From Hermatobates lingyangjiaoensis (Eukaryota > Arthropoda > Insecta > Hemiptera > Hermatobatidae), in the NCBI GenBank assembly GCA_026182355.1, contig JAPFBL010000237.1, forward strand, positions 326,501 through 390,500: 64,000 bases of DNA, read 5' to 3'. Position numbers and translations under genes: made by a program. Shown here in pieces: positions 30,581 through 40,593 of this stretch. Position 1 is the stretch's first letter. Each line of letters starts with the position of its first letter. The notes beneath the pieces were generated by a model. That model had not been told where the DNA came from. It did not search any database and saw only the letters and a program-made list of their open reading frames with translations.

Positions 30581-31639
30581 CAACCAACAGATAAAACATA
30601 AATGAAAAACTAAAGTTGAGATGACTACATGATATCAGTGATTACGCCAGAATATTGAGTATCAGAAACAGGCTACTCTATGATTACAATTACATGAAGT
30701 ACAATTAATTATAACCACAATAATTAATTACATTGCCTCGGATAGACATTCACAGAGGCCAAGTCTTAATTAAGCCAGGAAACGCTAATGCCTTGTTCAG
30801 CTCGGATGTTAATAATGATAATTTATTTTAGATAAATTATATCTATTGATTTATAACTCCTAGTTTGCTTACATTATATATCATTATTCTATAATACGTT
30901 TCATTATTATTTTTTAAAGTTTAATTGAACCATAATATCAACATTTTACTTTTCATGTGTGCAAACTGCCTAATCTTTTATACTGTTGCTGTAATAGTTC
31001 TACCGGTTTTGTATTACACTCGCAAGTAACTAATTTACCACAAAGTGTTAACAGTTATATGGAATGACATTCTAATCTTCGTTGTAATAAACAAATAATG
31101 AATTATATTGACAATTTATGAACATTCATTACATTTTATAATAGTTGCTGCCTGCTATAAATGACTGTATGTTTTCTTTACAACGGTAACCTCAATATCC
31201 AGTTATCCACAGGTTTTTTTTTTAAAAAATTCTTCTCTATTACAACAGATAATATAAAAAAACTTGATAGTCAGATTCCGTTTCAACATTCAAGATACTT
31301 AATGAAAAAAGGCATAGAAAAACTGTTATTACAACAATTAAATAGTCTTACACTATAAATACATATACCTCTTTAATAACTAGATACTCTCTTAAAAAGT
31401 CTGCAGTTAAGAGAAAAGGTAGTATTTTTCTCAAGATACGACATCATAAAACATATTTACTTGTACACTTACTATCTAAACACCTATAATAAACGTCCAG
31501 ATATTTTTTTAGAATTCACAAACTCGGGATGGAAGGTATGAAATTCATAATATTTATTTATTTTTCTGAAAATATTCTGTTCTAACAGCAACGATATAAA
31601 CTTTTTGTTAAAAGTAAACTTAAAGCAGTTTTATATCAT
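30581..31639. other. AT-rich stretch, no gene seen
   Basis: Nothing recognised. Confidence 0.5.
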
Positions 31640-31745
31640 TGTAGGGTAAAAATCTAATGAAATGGTCTCCACATATAAAAATGTTTAATGATATAAACAA
31701 CGCGTTTCGAACACGTAGTGTTCTTCCTCAGGCATTAACTAAAAA
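31640..31745 (-). mobile_element. family C unit with hammerhead-like motif
   Basis: Motif 31697-31733 (minus): CUGAGGA, extra A, helix II GAACAC/GUGUUC with loop UAC, GAAACGCGUU. Flanked by CATTGTAGGGTAAAAATCTA, the same outer end as at 33038-33273. Confidence 0.7.
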
Positions 31746-31749
31746 ATAC

Positions 31750-32416
31750 AATGAAACCAGAGAGTTATATATAGTACAAAGTAAATAAGTACAAAAATTA
31801 ATATAAAATAAAATAAAGCAGAAAGTACGAACCTAAGGATGAGTGCCTCTGAATAAGACTGACTGCAGTTTTATATATTTAGTAAACAGTAATATTTCTA
31901 AATATTAGTGATGTTTCTAAATATAAAGCAAAACTAAACATATAATTCAATAAAATAGAATAGATTTATATTATTTCGTTTATAGACATATATAACAAAA
32001 TATACAATATTAATTTGAAAATTGAGAAAATAAATTAGGCCTATTATAGGAAAGGTGTGAAGCTGAAAATATATGCGAGTTTAAAGTGTAAAAGAGTTAT
32101 ACGATAATGCAGAAAAAATTGTAGTTAATATAAATAGTTCCTGTTCAATATAAATTTGAAAAACTGATGAAGTACTATATAATATGATAATTGATGAAAT
32201 ATTCAAGTTTTAAATGGAATATTTTAAGTTACTGCAGTGAAACACTTATGGGTGAATAAATAACTAACATTTATAAACGTCTCCGAAAAAATGCTTAAAG
32301 AATACAGTACTCACGTAATTTACATGCTACTGCAATAGAATTCAAATCCACCAATATTCTCCATTACCAATTAACAATGCATACCTAAAACAAACAAAAA
32401 AAAGGGGGTTAAACAT
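31750..32416. other. AT-rich stretch, no gene seen
   Basis: Nothing recognised. Confidence 0.5.
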
Positions 32417-32525
32417 ATATTCAGTTACTCAAAGGGACTAATTCTGCCCGATGATAACGAATGTAGAAATATTGTTATGAGACTTCTTTTTGTGTGTTTT
32501 TAACTTATTCCTCTTTCCTTTGTGA
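32417..32525 (+). mobile_element. family F unit, decayed
   Basis: CCGAUGA box near 32449, then AACGAAUGUAGAAAUAUUGUU. Helix II is largely lost. Confidence 0.6.
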
Positions 32526-32528
32526 ACT

Positions 32529-32546
32529 ATATATATATATATATAG

Positions 32547-32614
<68 letters not shown>
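32529..32614. repeat. (TA)n microsatellite, longest in the window
   Basis: About 86 bp of TA, with one GTT interruption near 32545. Confidence 0.97.
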
Positions 32615-32617
<3 letters not shown>

Positions 32618-32926
32618 TAAAGTTTATCGGGACTCGGTCAGTTCTTCAGGTTGAAATGAAACTCTCATTGCCAACGTTTCGGTTTTTATTTGAAAAACCT
32701 TTTTCATGGGCAGAAGTATAAAATTTGAAACAGAAAAACTACGTATTACATTACAAATTATATTACAAAGAAAAATAGTCTGTGGATTTCAACAAAAACT
32801 GTAGTTTGAATGAACACATGACACTGAACTAAAACGTTGGCAATGAGAGTTTAAATTGAACCTGAAGAACTGATCGAGTCCCGATAAACTTTAATTTTGT
32901 TTCTATTCCACGGTCGATACTTTTAT

Positions 32927-32929
<3 letters not shown>
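32615..32929. mobile_element. family O unit, palindrome
   Basis: Ends AAAGTTTATCGGGACTCGGT and its inverse. On the minus strand a long GGUUUUU/AAAAACC stem precedes GAAACGUUGGC, and GCC just upstream can pair with GGC. The box reads CAUGAAAA. Confidence 0.65.
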
Positions 32930-32981
<52 letters not shown>

Positions 32982-33095
32982 CATATATATGTATATATTC
33001 TAATGTAGTGCAATCTGTTATTATGTGGTATTTACTCATTGTAGGGTAAAAATCTAATGAAATGGTCTCCACATATAAAACTTTTAATGATATAA

Positions 33096-33132
33096 ACAAC
33101 GCGTTTCGAACACGTAGTGTTCTTCTTCAGGC
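33096..33132 (-). ncRNA. hammerhead-like ribozyme, family C (left arm)
   Basis: Same as the plus copy at 33180-33216. Confidence 0.68.
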
Positions 33133-33179
33133 ATTAAAGAATAAGTGTTCTTCAGTCGTAGTGTTCTTCAGGCTTTAAT

Positions 33180-33216
33180 GCCTGAAGAAGAACACTACGT
33201 GTTCGAAACGCGTTGT
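33180..33216 (+). ncRNA. hammerhead-like ribozyme, family C (right arm)
   Basis: Helix I GC/GU plus a distal UUUAAU/AUUAAA stem; box CUGAAGA; extra A; helix II GAACAC/GUGUUC, loop UAC; GAA; ACGCGU; U17. Confidence 0.7.
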
Positions 33217-33305
33217 TTATATCATTAAAAGTTTTATATGTGGAGACCATTTCATTAGATTTTTACCCTACAATATGTATATATATATATATATATACAT
33301 ATATA

Positions 33306-33440
33306 CATTATTAAATTTCTTCCCAACTTCTCTATGTATTATTTTTCGATACAGTTTTTCAAGATTTCGGATCTCACATTTCCATTTACTTGGTACTAAG
33401 TACAACAGTTCACCAAAAGATTTGTTCTTACAATCCATTT
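33306..33440 (-). mobile_element. class 2 PLE N-terminal coding fragment
   Basis: The minus strand reads MDCKNKSFGELLYLVPSKWK, CEIRNLEKLYRKII, VGKKFNN, then (TA)n. The frame is open throughout. No ribozyme is kept upstream. Confidence 0.65.
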
Positions 33441-33467
33441 AATAATGAAAAAATTAAAGGTCTGCTA

Positions 33468-33499
<32 letters not shown>

Positions 33500-33504
<5 letters not shown>

Positions 33505-34159
33505 TAATAAAAAAAAGATTTAACTAACTAAAATAAAATCACAAAAACTAAACACATACAAATGATCTTAGGAACTCACTATTATATTTCTATTATGCTG
33601 TTATTAGGTAGATAGGTGCTTGCCACATTCATGATAATGATGGCACCTATGTGAATTTAATATATATATTATCAATATGAATATATAATAATAACACATC
33701 AGAACAAACATATAAAATGAAAATAAATGATTAAACCAGAATAACAAATTTAGAATTCACTCATATTTTTATTACGTCTGGTTGAGTGATCTTATATTTC
33801 TGATATCCTTACTCTGATTTAGTATATACATAATAAACATATTTTTCTTCATTGCGATATAACTGGAGCTTAAATATAATTTGGATCCCATATACCATCA
33901 AGGTAAAAATCAAATATTTATAACCCTAAAAACATGTCTTGGTGTTTTATTAAAAAAAAACAAGTTCAGATTATAAAACGATTTGGTTTTCCTTTTCAGT
34001 AAGTATGTCAAACTTTTTGAGTCACGATATCAATTCAGGACATTTCATTAGTACTAAGCACACTTCATGTTAACAACATGGAGATAAGCACATAACTAGA
34101 CTTGACCATTTGGGGCTACCTCTGTTATGATATTACAATCAGACTTACAGTCTCAAAGA
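33500..34159. other. AT-rich stretch, no gene seen
   Basis: Nothing recognised. Confidence 0.5.
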
Positions 34160-34315
34160 AAGATGTAAATATATATAGAAAGTTAAATCTAGAAAAAGAA
34201 ACAGAGAAATTAAAAACACAGACTTCAGTTTCTAATTTTCGGTTGAAACATCTTCAGGAGAGATAAGAGATGGAAACCAAGCGCACTGGTACAGAGACGG
34301 CTGGAGACCAACATA
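34160..34315 (-). mobile_element. family D PLE terminal unit
   Basis: Minus strand: CUGAAGA, extra U, GUUUCAACC (weakened helix II), GAAAAUUAGAAACUG. Confidence 0.65.
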
Positions 34316-34319
34316 TATA

Positions 34320-34535
34320 TATATATTTTATTAAAGTAGACGGCAGCTTCCGCATTTACGACTTTTTTCCTCGTGTTTTCTAGTTTTCGAACTAGTTTTT
34401 TCTGGTAGGGAGTGATTTCGTGTAGGAGTTGTCCCAGAGACATCAAAGAAATAATTTTGTAGCTTAATCAATAATATTATATTTTTATACTTATAAGCTT
34501 TTGATTTTCCCGGAAATCATCATCAGGTATATAGA
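34320..34535 (-). mobile_element. family V PLE unit with N-terminal coding segment
   Basis: Minus strand: ribozyme-like motif near 34494-34530 (CUGAUGA, U, GAUUU/AAAUC stem, then AAAAGCUU where GAAA is expected, i.e. G12 to A). Then MSLGQLLHEITPYQKKLVRK, LENTRKKVVNAEAAVYFNK into (TA)n. Another break right after FN. Confidence 0.65.
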
Positions 34536-34699
34536 TCATTATCAAACAGATTAAATTAACTCAATAATAATTTTTCCAAAGGTTAAACAGACATTAAAAG
34601 CATTAAAATTTAGAGGTTAATAGAAATAGACGATCTTTGTGGAAAAAAAAACAAAACAAGTCCACTGTGACAAGTGGAAGGAAAATATATATATATGTA

Positions 34700-34825
34700 T
34701 AACAGATTCAATAATACATCCAACGTTTTATAGAATAGGTGTGTTCTCTAATCAGGGTTCGGTCAATTTTCCAGGATAAGAAATCAAACTCTCGAGTGTA
34801 TTCAATTCTTTCCAATATTATTATT

Positions 34826-34873
<48 letters not shown>

Positions 34874-35040
34874 TGGTATAAATAGGCAGCAGATCCTCTT
34901 TTAAACAAGTACCATTAAAATTAACCGCAGTCTCGGCATTCACGATCTTAAGAGTGAGAGATTCGATCCTACGAACCAACCTCCTGCTAACAGGGTTCAA
35001 CTGGAAAAGTAGTTGGCCAAGTGACATGTTAAATTAAAAT
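34700..35040 (-). mobile_element. family V-like PLE N-terminal segment and neighbour
   Basis: Minus strand from 35027: MSLGQLLFQLNPVSRRLVRR, IESLTLKIVNAETAVNFN, GTCLKEDLLPIYTN, then (TA)n at about 34833-34870. The piece at 34700-34830 beyond the (TA)n is another possible unit that I cannot place. Confidence 0.6.
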
Positions 35041-35420
35041 CGATGACTCATGCTTAGTCATTGCTATTAATAGATTAAAAGGATTAGTAAAGGTTAATAT
35101 AAAGAGAAGGTCAAAGGTCAATAATGAACAATAAACAAGCGGTTAGAATAAAAGTGTTGAAAGGTCAACGGTATAACTGGACTAATGGAGAATAAATGGA
35201 TTAAGAAAATTAATAATAATAATAATGTTAATAATAAATAATAATAATAATAATAATTAAGATTAATAGTAAACTAGAAAAGATATATTAAATAAAGAGT
35301 TGAAAGAGAGTAATAATTAATAGGGAAGGTATAGTTAGTTAGAAAATAATATATATAATTATATATAATATATTATATATAATATATTTAATAAAAGAAC
35401 AATCTATTTCAAACTCAGTG
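35041..35420. repeat. A-rich and (AAT)n low-complexity DNA
   Basis: AATAATAAT runs near 35215-35260 and an imperfect ATATAATATAT palindrome near 35346-35385. No gene. Confidence 0.6.
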
Positions 35421-35634
35421 ATGTCTTGATAATGGCTCAGGACAGCAGAAACATGGACTCATATAACATGAGTAACATATCGGAAGCATATTATATACTG
35501 TTGATATAGTAACAAAAACTCTATTCAGAAAACTAGAGAAACTTATTAAGAAGCATGCTTCAGCAAAATATGGTCATATTTTTAACAACGTGTGTTTACA
35601 GGAAGGACTGCTACCAAAATTCACCAATATATAA
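35421..35634 (+). mobile_element. family W PLE unit with N-terminal coding segment
   Basis: Ribozyme-like motif 35421-35462 with box UUGAUAA (U3, A8), extra U, then GAAACAUGGAC; helix II is poor. Downstream: TKTLFRKLEKLIKKHASAKY, GHIFNNVCLQEGLLPKFTN, then (TA)n. Confidence 0.62.
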
Positions 35635-35659
35635 TATATATTATATATATATATATATA

Positions 35660-35800
35660 TAAATATACCTCATTAAAGATCTTGCCAACATTAAGTTTAG
35701 TATGTTTCCTACATACCTTTTCAAGGTTTCGAATGCTACCTTTCCATCTCTGTTTAATGAGGTATGTTTAAAAGAAGGTCTGCTCCCAAAGTATACCAAT
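35660..35800. mobile_element. two PLE N-terminal fragments joined inverted
   Basis: Left part (minus): KQRWKGSIRNLEKVCRKHTK, LNVGKIFNEV to (TA)n. Right part (plus) from about 35750: FNEVCLKEGLLPKYTN to (TA)n. Opposite strands of the same region meet near 35747, so this is an inversion junction. Confidence 0.62.
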
Positions 35801-35819
35801 ATATAAATATATATATATA

Positions 35820-36042
35820 TAACTTTAAATTACACAAAGCACGACACAGAAAAGAGAATAAAAAGAACACTTACAGAATTCAATATTTCGAACTGTTGTT
35901 CGTCATCAGGAGAGTAGACTAGAAGAGACGACGAAGTGAGAGAGATCCCCCCACGTCGAAGAACGGAGCGCGAATGAAGCAATAAAGAGTCAACCGATGA
36001 GAGCAGCACTAGCTTAAAAAAGGAGCTAGGCACTAAACGCGT
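35820..36042 (-). mobile_element. family E PLE terminal unit
   Basis: Core 35877-35913 (minus): CUGAUGA, extra C, GAAC/GUUC, GAAAUAUU. The upstream part (36000-36040) matches 58460-58530, next to the family E PLE. Confidence 0.74.
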
Positions 36043-36060
36043 ATATATATATATATATAT

Positions 36061-36235
36061 GATCAAACCACAATAAGAAAATGGGAAAACAAGACTAAGA
36101 TCTTTCAACAAGTGGTCTTCGTCAGAGTTAAAAACTTTGTCAGAGTTGGGTTTTTGACTCTGACGAAGACCGCCCGCCACGGCTAAAAGATCCAGTCCTG
36201 CCCTCCCACTTCTTACTGTTGTTTGATCATTGATT
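36061..36235. mobile_element. family I palindrome with T-to-C altered right arm
   Basis: The left arm (minus motif 36093-36130) is near consensus. The right arm (36160-36225) carries about 12 T-to-C changes against consensus (A-to-G on the other strand) and lost GAAA. It shares most changed sites with the inverted copy at 38495-38705. Confidence 0.75.
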
Positions 36236-36244
36236 TATATATAT

Positions 36245-36405
36245 ATACGGTACTGTTTTCTTGACCACTATATATATAGTGGTATAGTGGCTATAATATT
36301 TATAGCCCTGAGGATGTCTTAAAATAAAGACGAAACGTTGGCAAAAAGAGTCCATATATTTACCCTGACCAAACTCCGAGAAGAAGAAAACGTGTTTGTT
36401 GGTAT
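36245..36405 (+). mobile_element. family M unit with hammerhead-like motif
   Basis: Bounded by TATATA. The ribozyme is at 36305-36342, followed by GTCCATATATTTACCCTGAC. Confidence 0.7.
36305..36342 (+). ncRNA. hammerhead-like ribozyme, family M
   Basis: Helix I GCC/GGC; box CUGAGGA; extra U; helix II GUCUU/AAGAC with loop AAAAUA; GAA; helix III ACGU (no loop); U17. Confidence 0.7.
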
Positions 36406-36409
36406 ATAT

Positions 36410-36560
36410 ATACACGAGTTCAAAAATTCAAAAAGAGTAACACACAGAGTAAGGAAACACACTTACAGACTCAAATTGTCAGATAATATGTCTTCAGGAG
36501 AAAAGAGAAAGGGAGACTAAGCACGTTGTAGACGCAACGGCAAGTAACTTATGATTATAA
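36410..36560 (-). mobile_element. family S PLE terminal unit, variant
   Basis: Same as the end of the long PLE but with GTAGACGCAACGGCAAGTAA. The inverted partner lies at 38300-38475. Confidence 0.7.
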
Positions 36561-36643
36561 GGTAACATTTACATAAGTTATAATTATATCAATATATATT
36601 ATAATTATTATTATTATTATTATTAATGTAATAATTATATACT

Positions 36644-36676
<33 letters not shown>

Positions 36677-36707
36677 AGCTAGTAACTTTATATATATATA
36701 TATATGT

Positions 36708-36864
36708 ATAAAATAAATTCAAAACGAAGTAAACACAGAAAGACACATCGAAAGACACAAACTCATCGAAATGTGAGTTATGTCTGTGTATTTCTGTGTG
36801 TTTCCTTCGTTTTGAATTTATTTTATTAAAAAAAATTCGGCTGGACCGTTTCTTTTAATTGTTT
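36708..36864. mobile_element. family A unit, collapsed palindrome
   Basis: Outer arms of family A (AAACGAAGTAAACACAGAAA and its inverse) meet directly. The CUGAUGA box and helix II are deleted. Confidence 0.6.
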
Positions 36865-37254
36865 ATATATATCAAAACAGAATTGTCTGCCTGGTTTCAT
36901 TGGAAGTCTGTTGTCTACGGAGATAGTACACGGGTGTGACTTTGGAATGATTGTTTCTGTTTTATCATTACCGTTATCTTTGGTGTCCATAGACTTGGGG
37001 CTATCATGTTACTAAGAATGATCAAGTGCATCTTTTATCTTTAATAAAAACCTTTTGTTTAGCTTTATTTCTTATCGAAAACTTCTCAATAAGAAAAAAA
37101 AAACAGCTTTCATATGTTTCTCAGAACCTTGAGATCTCCCAAACTGTTGGGGAATAGAGCGTTGTGAACATTGAAGCTGTCAAACTTATCTTATCAGTCT
37201 CTCCATTCCCTTCTTTAGCCCCTTTTTAAACCATATCTTGTAAGCCCAATCCAT
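36865..37254. other. AT-rich stretch, no gene seen
   Basis: Nothing recognised before the PLE relic that begins near 37255. Confidence 0.45.
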
Positions 37255-37425
37255 GTAAAAACCTCCTGTAAATCCTGCAAATAAATCTATCGACTGGACT
37301 GCACTATTGTGATGCCTTTTTCTGAGTTTAGATTCAACTACAACCTTATGAATTATCATAAGAGTTCTATTGGTAAAAGTAAACCTTCTTATTGCAAATC
37401 ATGCAAATTATCACAGTCTTACTTT
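37255..37425 (+). pseudogene. PLE GIY-YIG endonuclease relic
   Basis: Reads like KTSCKSC..IYRLDCT..., then a region aligning with MNGHRASVG as MNYHKSSIGKSKPSY. Stops and shifts are present. Recognised only by comparison with the other copies in the window. Confidence 0.5.
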
Positions 37426-37478
37426 TAACTAAAATCACTCTGTTTATTCAGTTCGTGAAATAGTTTCATTTAATTGGT

Positions 37479-37483
37479 TATAT

Positions 37484-37536
<53 letters not shown>
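37479..37536. repeat. (TA)n microsatellite
   Basis: Left border of the family S palindrome. Confidence 0.96.
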
Positions 37537-37537
<1 letters not shown>

Positions 37538-37539
37538 GA

Positions 37540-37828
37540 GTTCGAGATTAACAAAGAGCAACACACAAAGTAGGGAAACACACTTACAGACTCAAATTTT
37601 CGGGTAATCCGTCTTCAGGAGAAAAGAGAATGGGAGACCAAGCACGTTGTAGGCGCAACGGCAAGTAACTTGCCGTTACTTGCGTAACGGTAGGGTTACT
37701 TGCCGTTGCGCCTACAACGTGCTTGGTCTCCCATTCTCTTTTCTCCTGAAGACGGATTACCCGAAAATTTGAGTCTGTAAGTGTGTTTCCCTACTTTGTG
37801 TGTTGCTCTTTGTTAATCTCGAACTCGT
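37540..37828. mobile_element. family S PLE terminal unit, palindrome
   Basis: Arms run from GAGTTCGAGATTAACAAAGA to its inverse at 37828, centred near 37685 on an ACTTGCCGTTACTTGCGTAA stretch. Motifs at 37591-37621 (minus) and 37743-37773 (plus). Confidence 0.76.
37743..37773 (+). ncRNA. hammerhead-like ribozyme, family S
   Basis: CUC/GAG helix I; CUGAAGA; extra C; GGAUUACCC; GAA; AAUU; U17. A twin lies at 37591-37621 on the minus strand. Confidence 0.55.
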
Positions 37829-37894
37829 ATTGTGTCCAGTTTGGATCGTATTTCGTTTTATCAGTGAATATATATATATATATATGAGTATATG

Positions 37895-38027
37895 TATATG
37901 ACTATATATATGAGTAGCAGTTTGCTTCTCAACGCGAGTACTTTGCACTTCTTCCCGATGACGACGGATGTCGAAATATCTAAGTGAGTTCTGTAGTGAC
38001 TTTCTGTGTTCTTTTCTCTGTGTTAAA

Positions 38028-38028
<1 letters not shown>
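37895..38028 (+). mobile_element. family G PLE terminal unit
   Basis: CCGAUGA box near 37965, extra C, GAC..GUC helix II, GAAAUAUC. A second copy is at 56530-56644 (minus). Confidence 0.65.

Positions 38029-38091
<63 letters not shown>
38028..38091. repeat. (TA)n microsatellite
   Basis: Pure TA, 64 bp. A family I fragment (AAGATTTCACATAAACAC) follows directly at 38092. Confidence 0.97.
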
Positions 38092-38093
<2 letters not shown>

Positions 38094-38169
38094 ATTTCAC
38101 ATAAACACATGAAATAACAATCGGTGAAGTAACAAAACGTTAAATAAAGTTACTTGCTTATGTTTATAA

Positions 38170-38194
38170 GAAAATAATTATTACATTAATAATA

Positions 38195-38265
<71 letters not shown>

Positions 38266-38300
38266 TTAATAGTAATAATTATAATATTATAAGTATATAA
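38170..38300. repeat. (AAT)n low-complexity tract
   Basis: AATAAT repeats; an inverted short counterpart (ATTATTATT) lies at 36600-36625. Confidence 0.85.
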
Positions 38301-38475
38301 TTATAACTTATGTATATAAGTTACCTTATATACATAAGTTACTTGCCGTTGCGTCTACAACGTGTTTGGTCTCCCTTTCTCTTTTCTCCTAAAGACGGAT
38401 TACCCGAGAATTTGAGTCTGCAAGTGTGTTTCCTTACTCTGTGTGTTACTCTTTTTGAATGTTGAACTCGTATAT
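38300..38475 (+). mobile_element. family S PLE terminal unit, variant
   Basis: Plus copy with CTAAAGA in place of CTGAAGA, so a dead core. Inverted partner of 36410-36560. Confidence 0.68.
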
Positions 38476-38494
38476 ATATATATATATATATATA

Positions 38495-38705
38495 TAAATC
38501 AACGATCAAACCACAGTAGGAAGTGGGAGGGCAGGACTTGGATCTTTCAGCCGTGGCGGGTGGTCTTCGTCACAGTCCAAAACCCAACTCTGACGAAGTT
38601 TTTGACTCTGATGAAGACCACTTGTTACGGTTGAAAGACCTTAGTCTTGTTTTCCCATTTTCTTATTGTTTTTGATCATTGATTGTTATTTCACGTGTTT
38701 ATGTG
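38495..38705. mobile_element. family I palindrome with A-to-G altered left arm
   Basis: At 38511-38561 the plus strand differs from other family I copies at about 16 sites, of which 13 are A-to-G. Example: consensus GGGAAAACAAGACTAAG reads GGGAGGGCAGGACTTGG. The right arm is near consensus. Confidence 0.8.
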
Positions 38706-38739
38706 AAATCTTTTTATATATACATATTATTCAATATAG

Positions 38740-38836
38740 AGTAATATTCAAGCGATTATATTTATATATATATCATATAATAATATAATATCAATAATAT
38801 TATTGATATTATATATAATATAATTATAATGTATAT

Positions 38837-38881
<45 letters not shown>

Positions 38882-39750
38882 ATGTAATATATATATATAT
38901 ATTTATATATATAATAAAACACATAACTATAATTCTAAATGCCTTCATCTCTCGCAGGTATGGTAAAAGGAGGTAATATATTGTGGAACACTTTCATTAA
39001 AGCCATTCGTCTACAGTCAATAAATATCCAAGAACATACAATGGTCGTCTTACTTAAAATATACTTGAGCAAATAATATGAATATAGTTAAATATAGAAA
39101 ACATATAGCTAACAAATATAGAATAATGTTAACTATTTCATTTGTTAATTATGAATATTGAAATATAATGGAACTGTTTATCGAGTCCAAACTGTAATGG
39201 AAACCAATAAGTAGTCCATTAGAGGATTTCATGAAGAATCGATTTAATTAATGGATTTTGAGAGTATCTACCCCATTTGGCAATTAAAATAATAATGTTA
39301 TTGATGTCTTTGTTTAAATAACCCATAACAAATTAAGTTGTTTTTAAATAATTGACTTAAAAGGATTGTATAAGCATTAATTTTATTGCTATGATGAGAG
39401 AAATAAGGAAAGCGGATTTTAAATGCAAGTATTAAGTAGGTTTCCTAAAAAACTTATTAAAATATGTAATTAGGAGAGACACTATATTCGTAGAAAAGAC
39501 TAACAAACACGTCAGACCAATGAACTGATAAATATCTTGAACGTCACATTACCTCATCAAATTTTTAGATTAAGGTCACGTGCGCTATGCGCACTGTGCA
39601 AACAAAAATGGGGATTCTTTGATGACTCGTGGAATAAGATCTATACAATCCAGTCTTATGACGGTTCAAAACGAAAATTGGATACTCTCTGTGTGTCTTT
39701 TTAATTTATCTATCTATCCTCATCTACACTATATATATATAATATATATA
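38740..39750. other. (TA)-rich tract, then AT-rich unique DNA
   Basis: 38755-38920 is irregular TA/ATA low complexity; the rest shows nothing I recognise. Confidence 0.5.
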
Positions 39751-39751
39751 T

Positions 39752-39868
39752 AAAACAAAACGAAAGTTTATCGGGACTCGGTCAGTTGTGTCAAAACTAA
39801 CCGAGTTCCGATAAACTTTAGTTTTGTTTCTATTCCACGGTCGATACTGTTTTCAATATTTATTTATA
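39752..39868. mobile_element. family O unit, collapsed palindrome
   Basis: Only the outer ends remain (AAAGTTTATCGGGACTCGGT and inverse, with the GTTTCTATTCCACGGTCGAT tail). The centre with the GAAAC motif is deleted. Confidence 0.6.
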
Positions 39869-39889
39869 TAAATATATTCATTTCATTCA

Positions 39890-40031
39890 TTCGTTTCATT
39901 CGCGCTCCATTCTTCGACGTGGGGAGATCTCTCTCACTTCTTCCTCTCTTCTAGTCTACTCCTGATGACGAACAACAGTTAGAAATATTGAATTGTGTAA
40001 GTGTTCTTTTTATTCTTTTTTCTGTGTCTTG

Positions 40032-40033
<2 letters not shown>
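39890..40033 (+). mobile_element. family E PLE terminal unit
   Basis: CUGAUGA at 39962-39968, extra C, helix II with GUUA (one base decayed), GAAAUAUU. Ends at (TA)n. Confidence 0.68.
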
Positions 40034-40101
<68 letters not shown>

Positions 40102-40102
40102 A
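40033..40102. repeat. (TA)n microsatellite
   Basis: TA run with a single AATATA interruption. Confidence 0.96.
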
Positions 40103-40270
40103 TAAAATAAAAACGAAGGAAACACACAGAAAGACACAGACATAACTCACATCGATATTTCGACAATCGTCGTCATCAGGAGGTGCGAAGAGCGAAGAGT
40201 CCCGCAGGAAGACAGGGCGGTACTGATCAGGCGCGCGCCTGATTGGATGAAAAAACCGTTAACTGTCAGT
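40102..40270 (-). mobile_element. family A PLE terminal unit
   Basis: Hammerhead-like motif 40148-40185 (minus) with intact box and helix II. Continues to the GGCGGTACTGATCAGGCG region. Confidence 0.7.
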
Positions 40271-40379
40271 ACCCCCACCCCACCATCCACCCCACCTCAG
40301 TCAGTAGCTCTTGCGAATCAGGCCCAAGAGCAGCTACTTCAAACTTCTACTATATAATGTGTTTTAATACCAACTCCAA

Positions 40380-40571
40380 AGACTAATAATTTTCTTCTTT
40401 GTTTAATTAATCACCCTGAAGATGACTGGAAGCCAGTCGAAACATGTCGGTTCCAACTTAATTAACATTCTCCAACGTTTGGATGAAGAAAAGAAGAAGG
40501 TATTCAGAAACCTTGAAAAACTAGTGAAGAAAATTACATCAGCGAAATACGGTCAGCTGTTCAACGAAATA
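40380..40571 (+). mobile_element. family J PLE unit with N-terminal coding segment
   Basis: After the ribozyme the frame KHVGSNLINILQRLDEEKKK, VFRNLEKLVKKI, AKYGQLFNE is open up to (TA)n. It aligns with other class 2 N-termini (KLE.., FN). Confidence 0.72.
40413..40451 (+). ncRNA. hammerhead-like ribozyme, family J
   Basis: Helix I ACC/GGU; box CUGAAGA; extra U; helix II GACUGG/CCAGUC with loop AAG; GAA; helix III ACAUGU; C17. One of the best-formed copies. Confidence 0.75.
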
Positions 40572-40593
40572 TATATATATATATATATATATG

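Larger units (their letters stand above)
33038..33273. mobile_element. family C unit, palindrome
   Basis: Outer ends CATTGTAGGGTAAAAATCTA and its inverse. Two ribozyme motifs diverge (33096-33132 minus, 33180-33216 plus), with an extra partial copy of the helix II strand in the centre (AAGTGTTCTTCAG). Confidence 0.75.
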
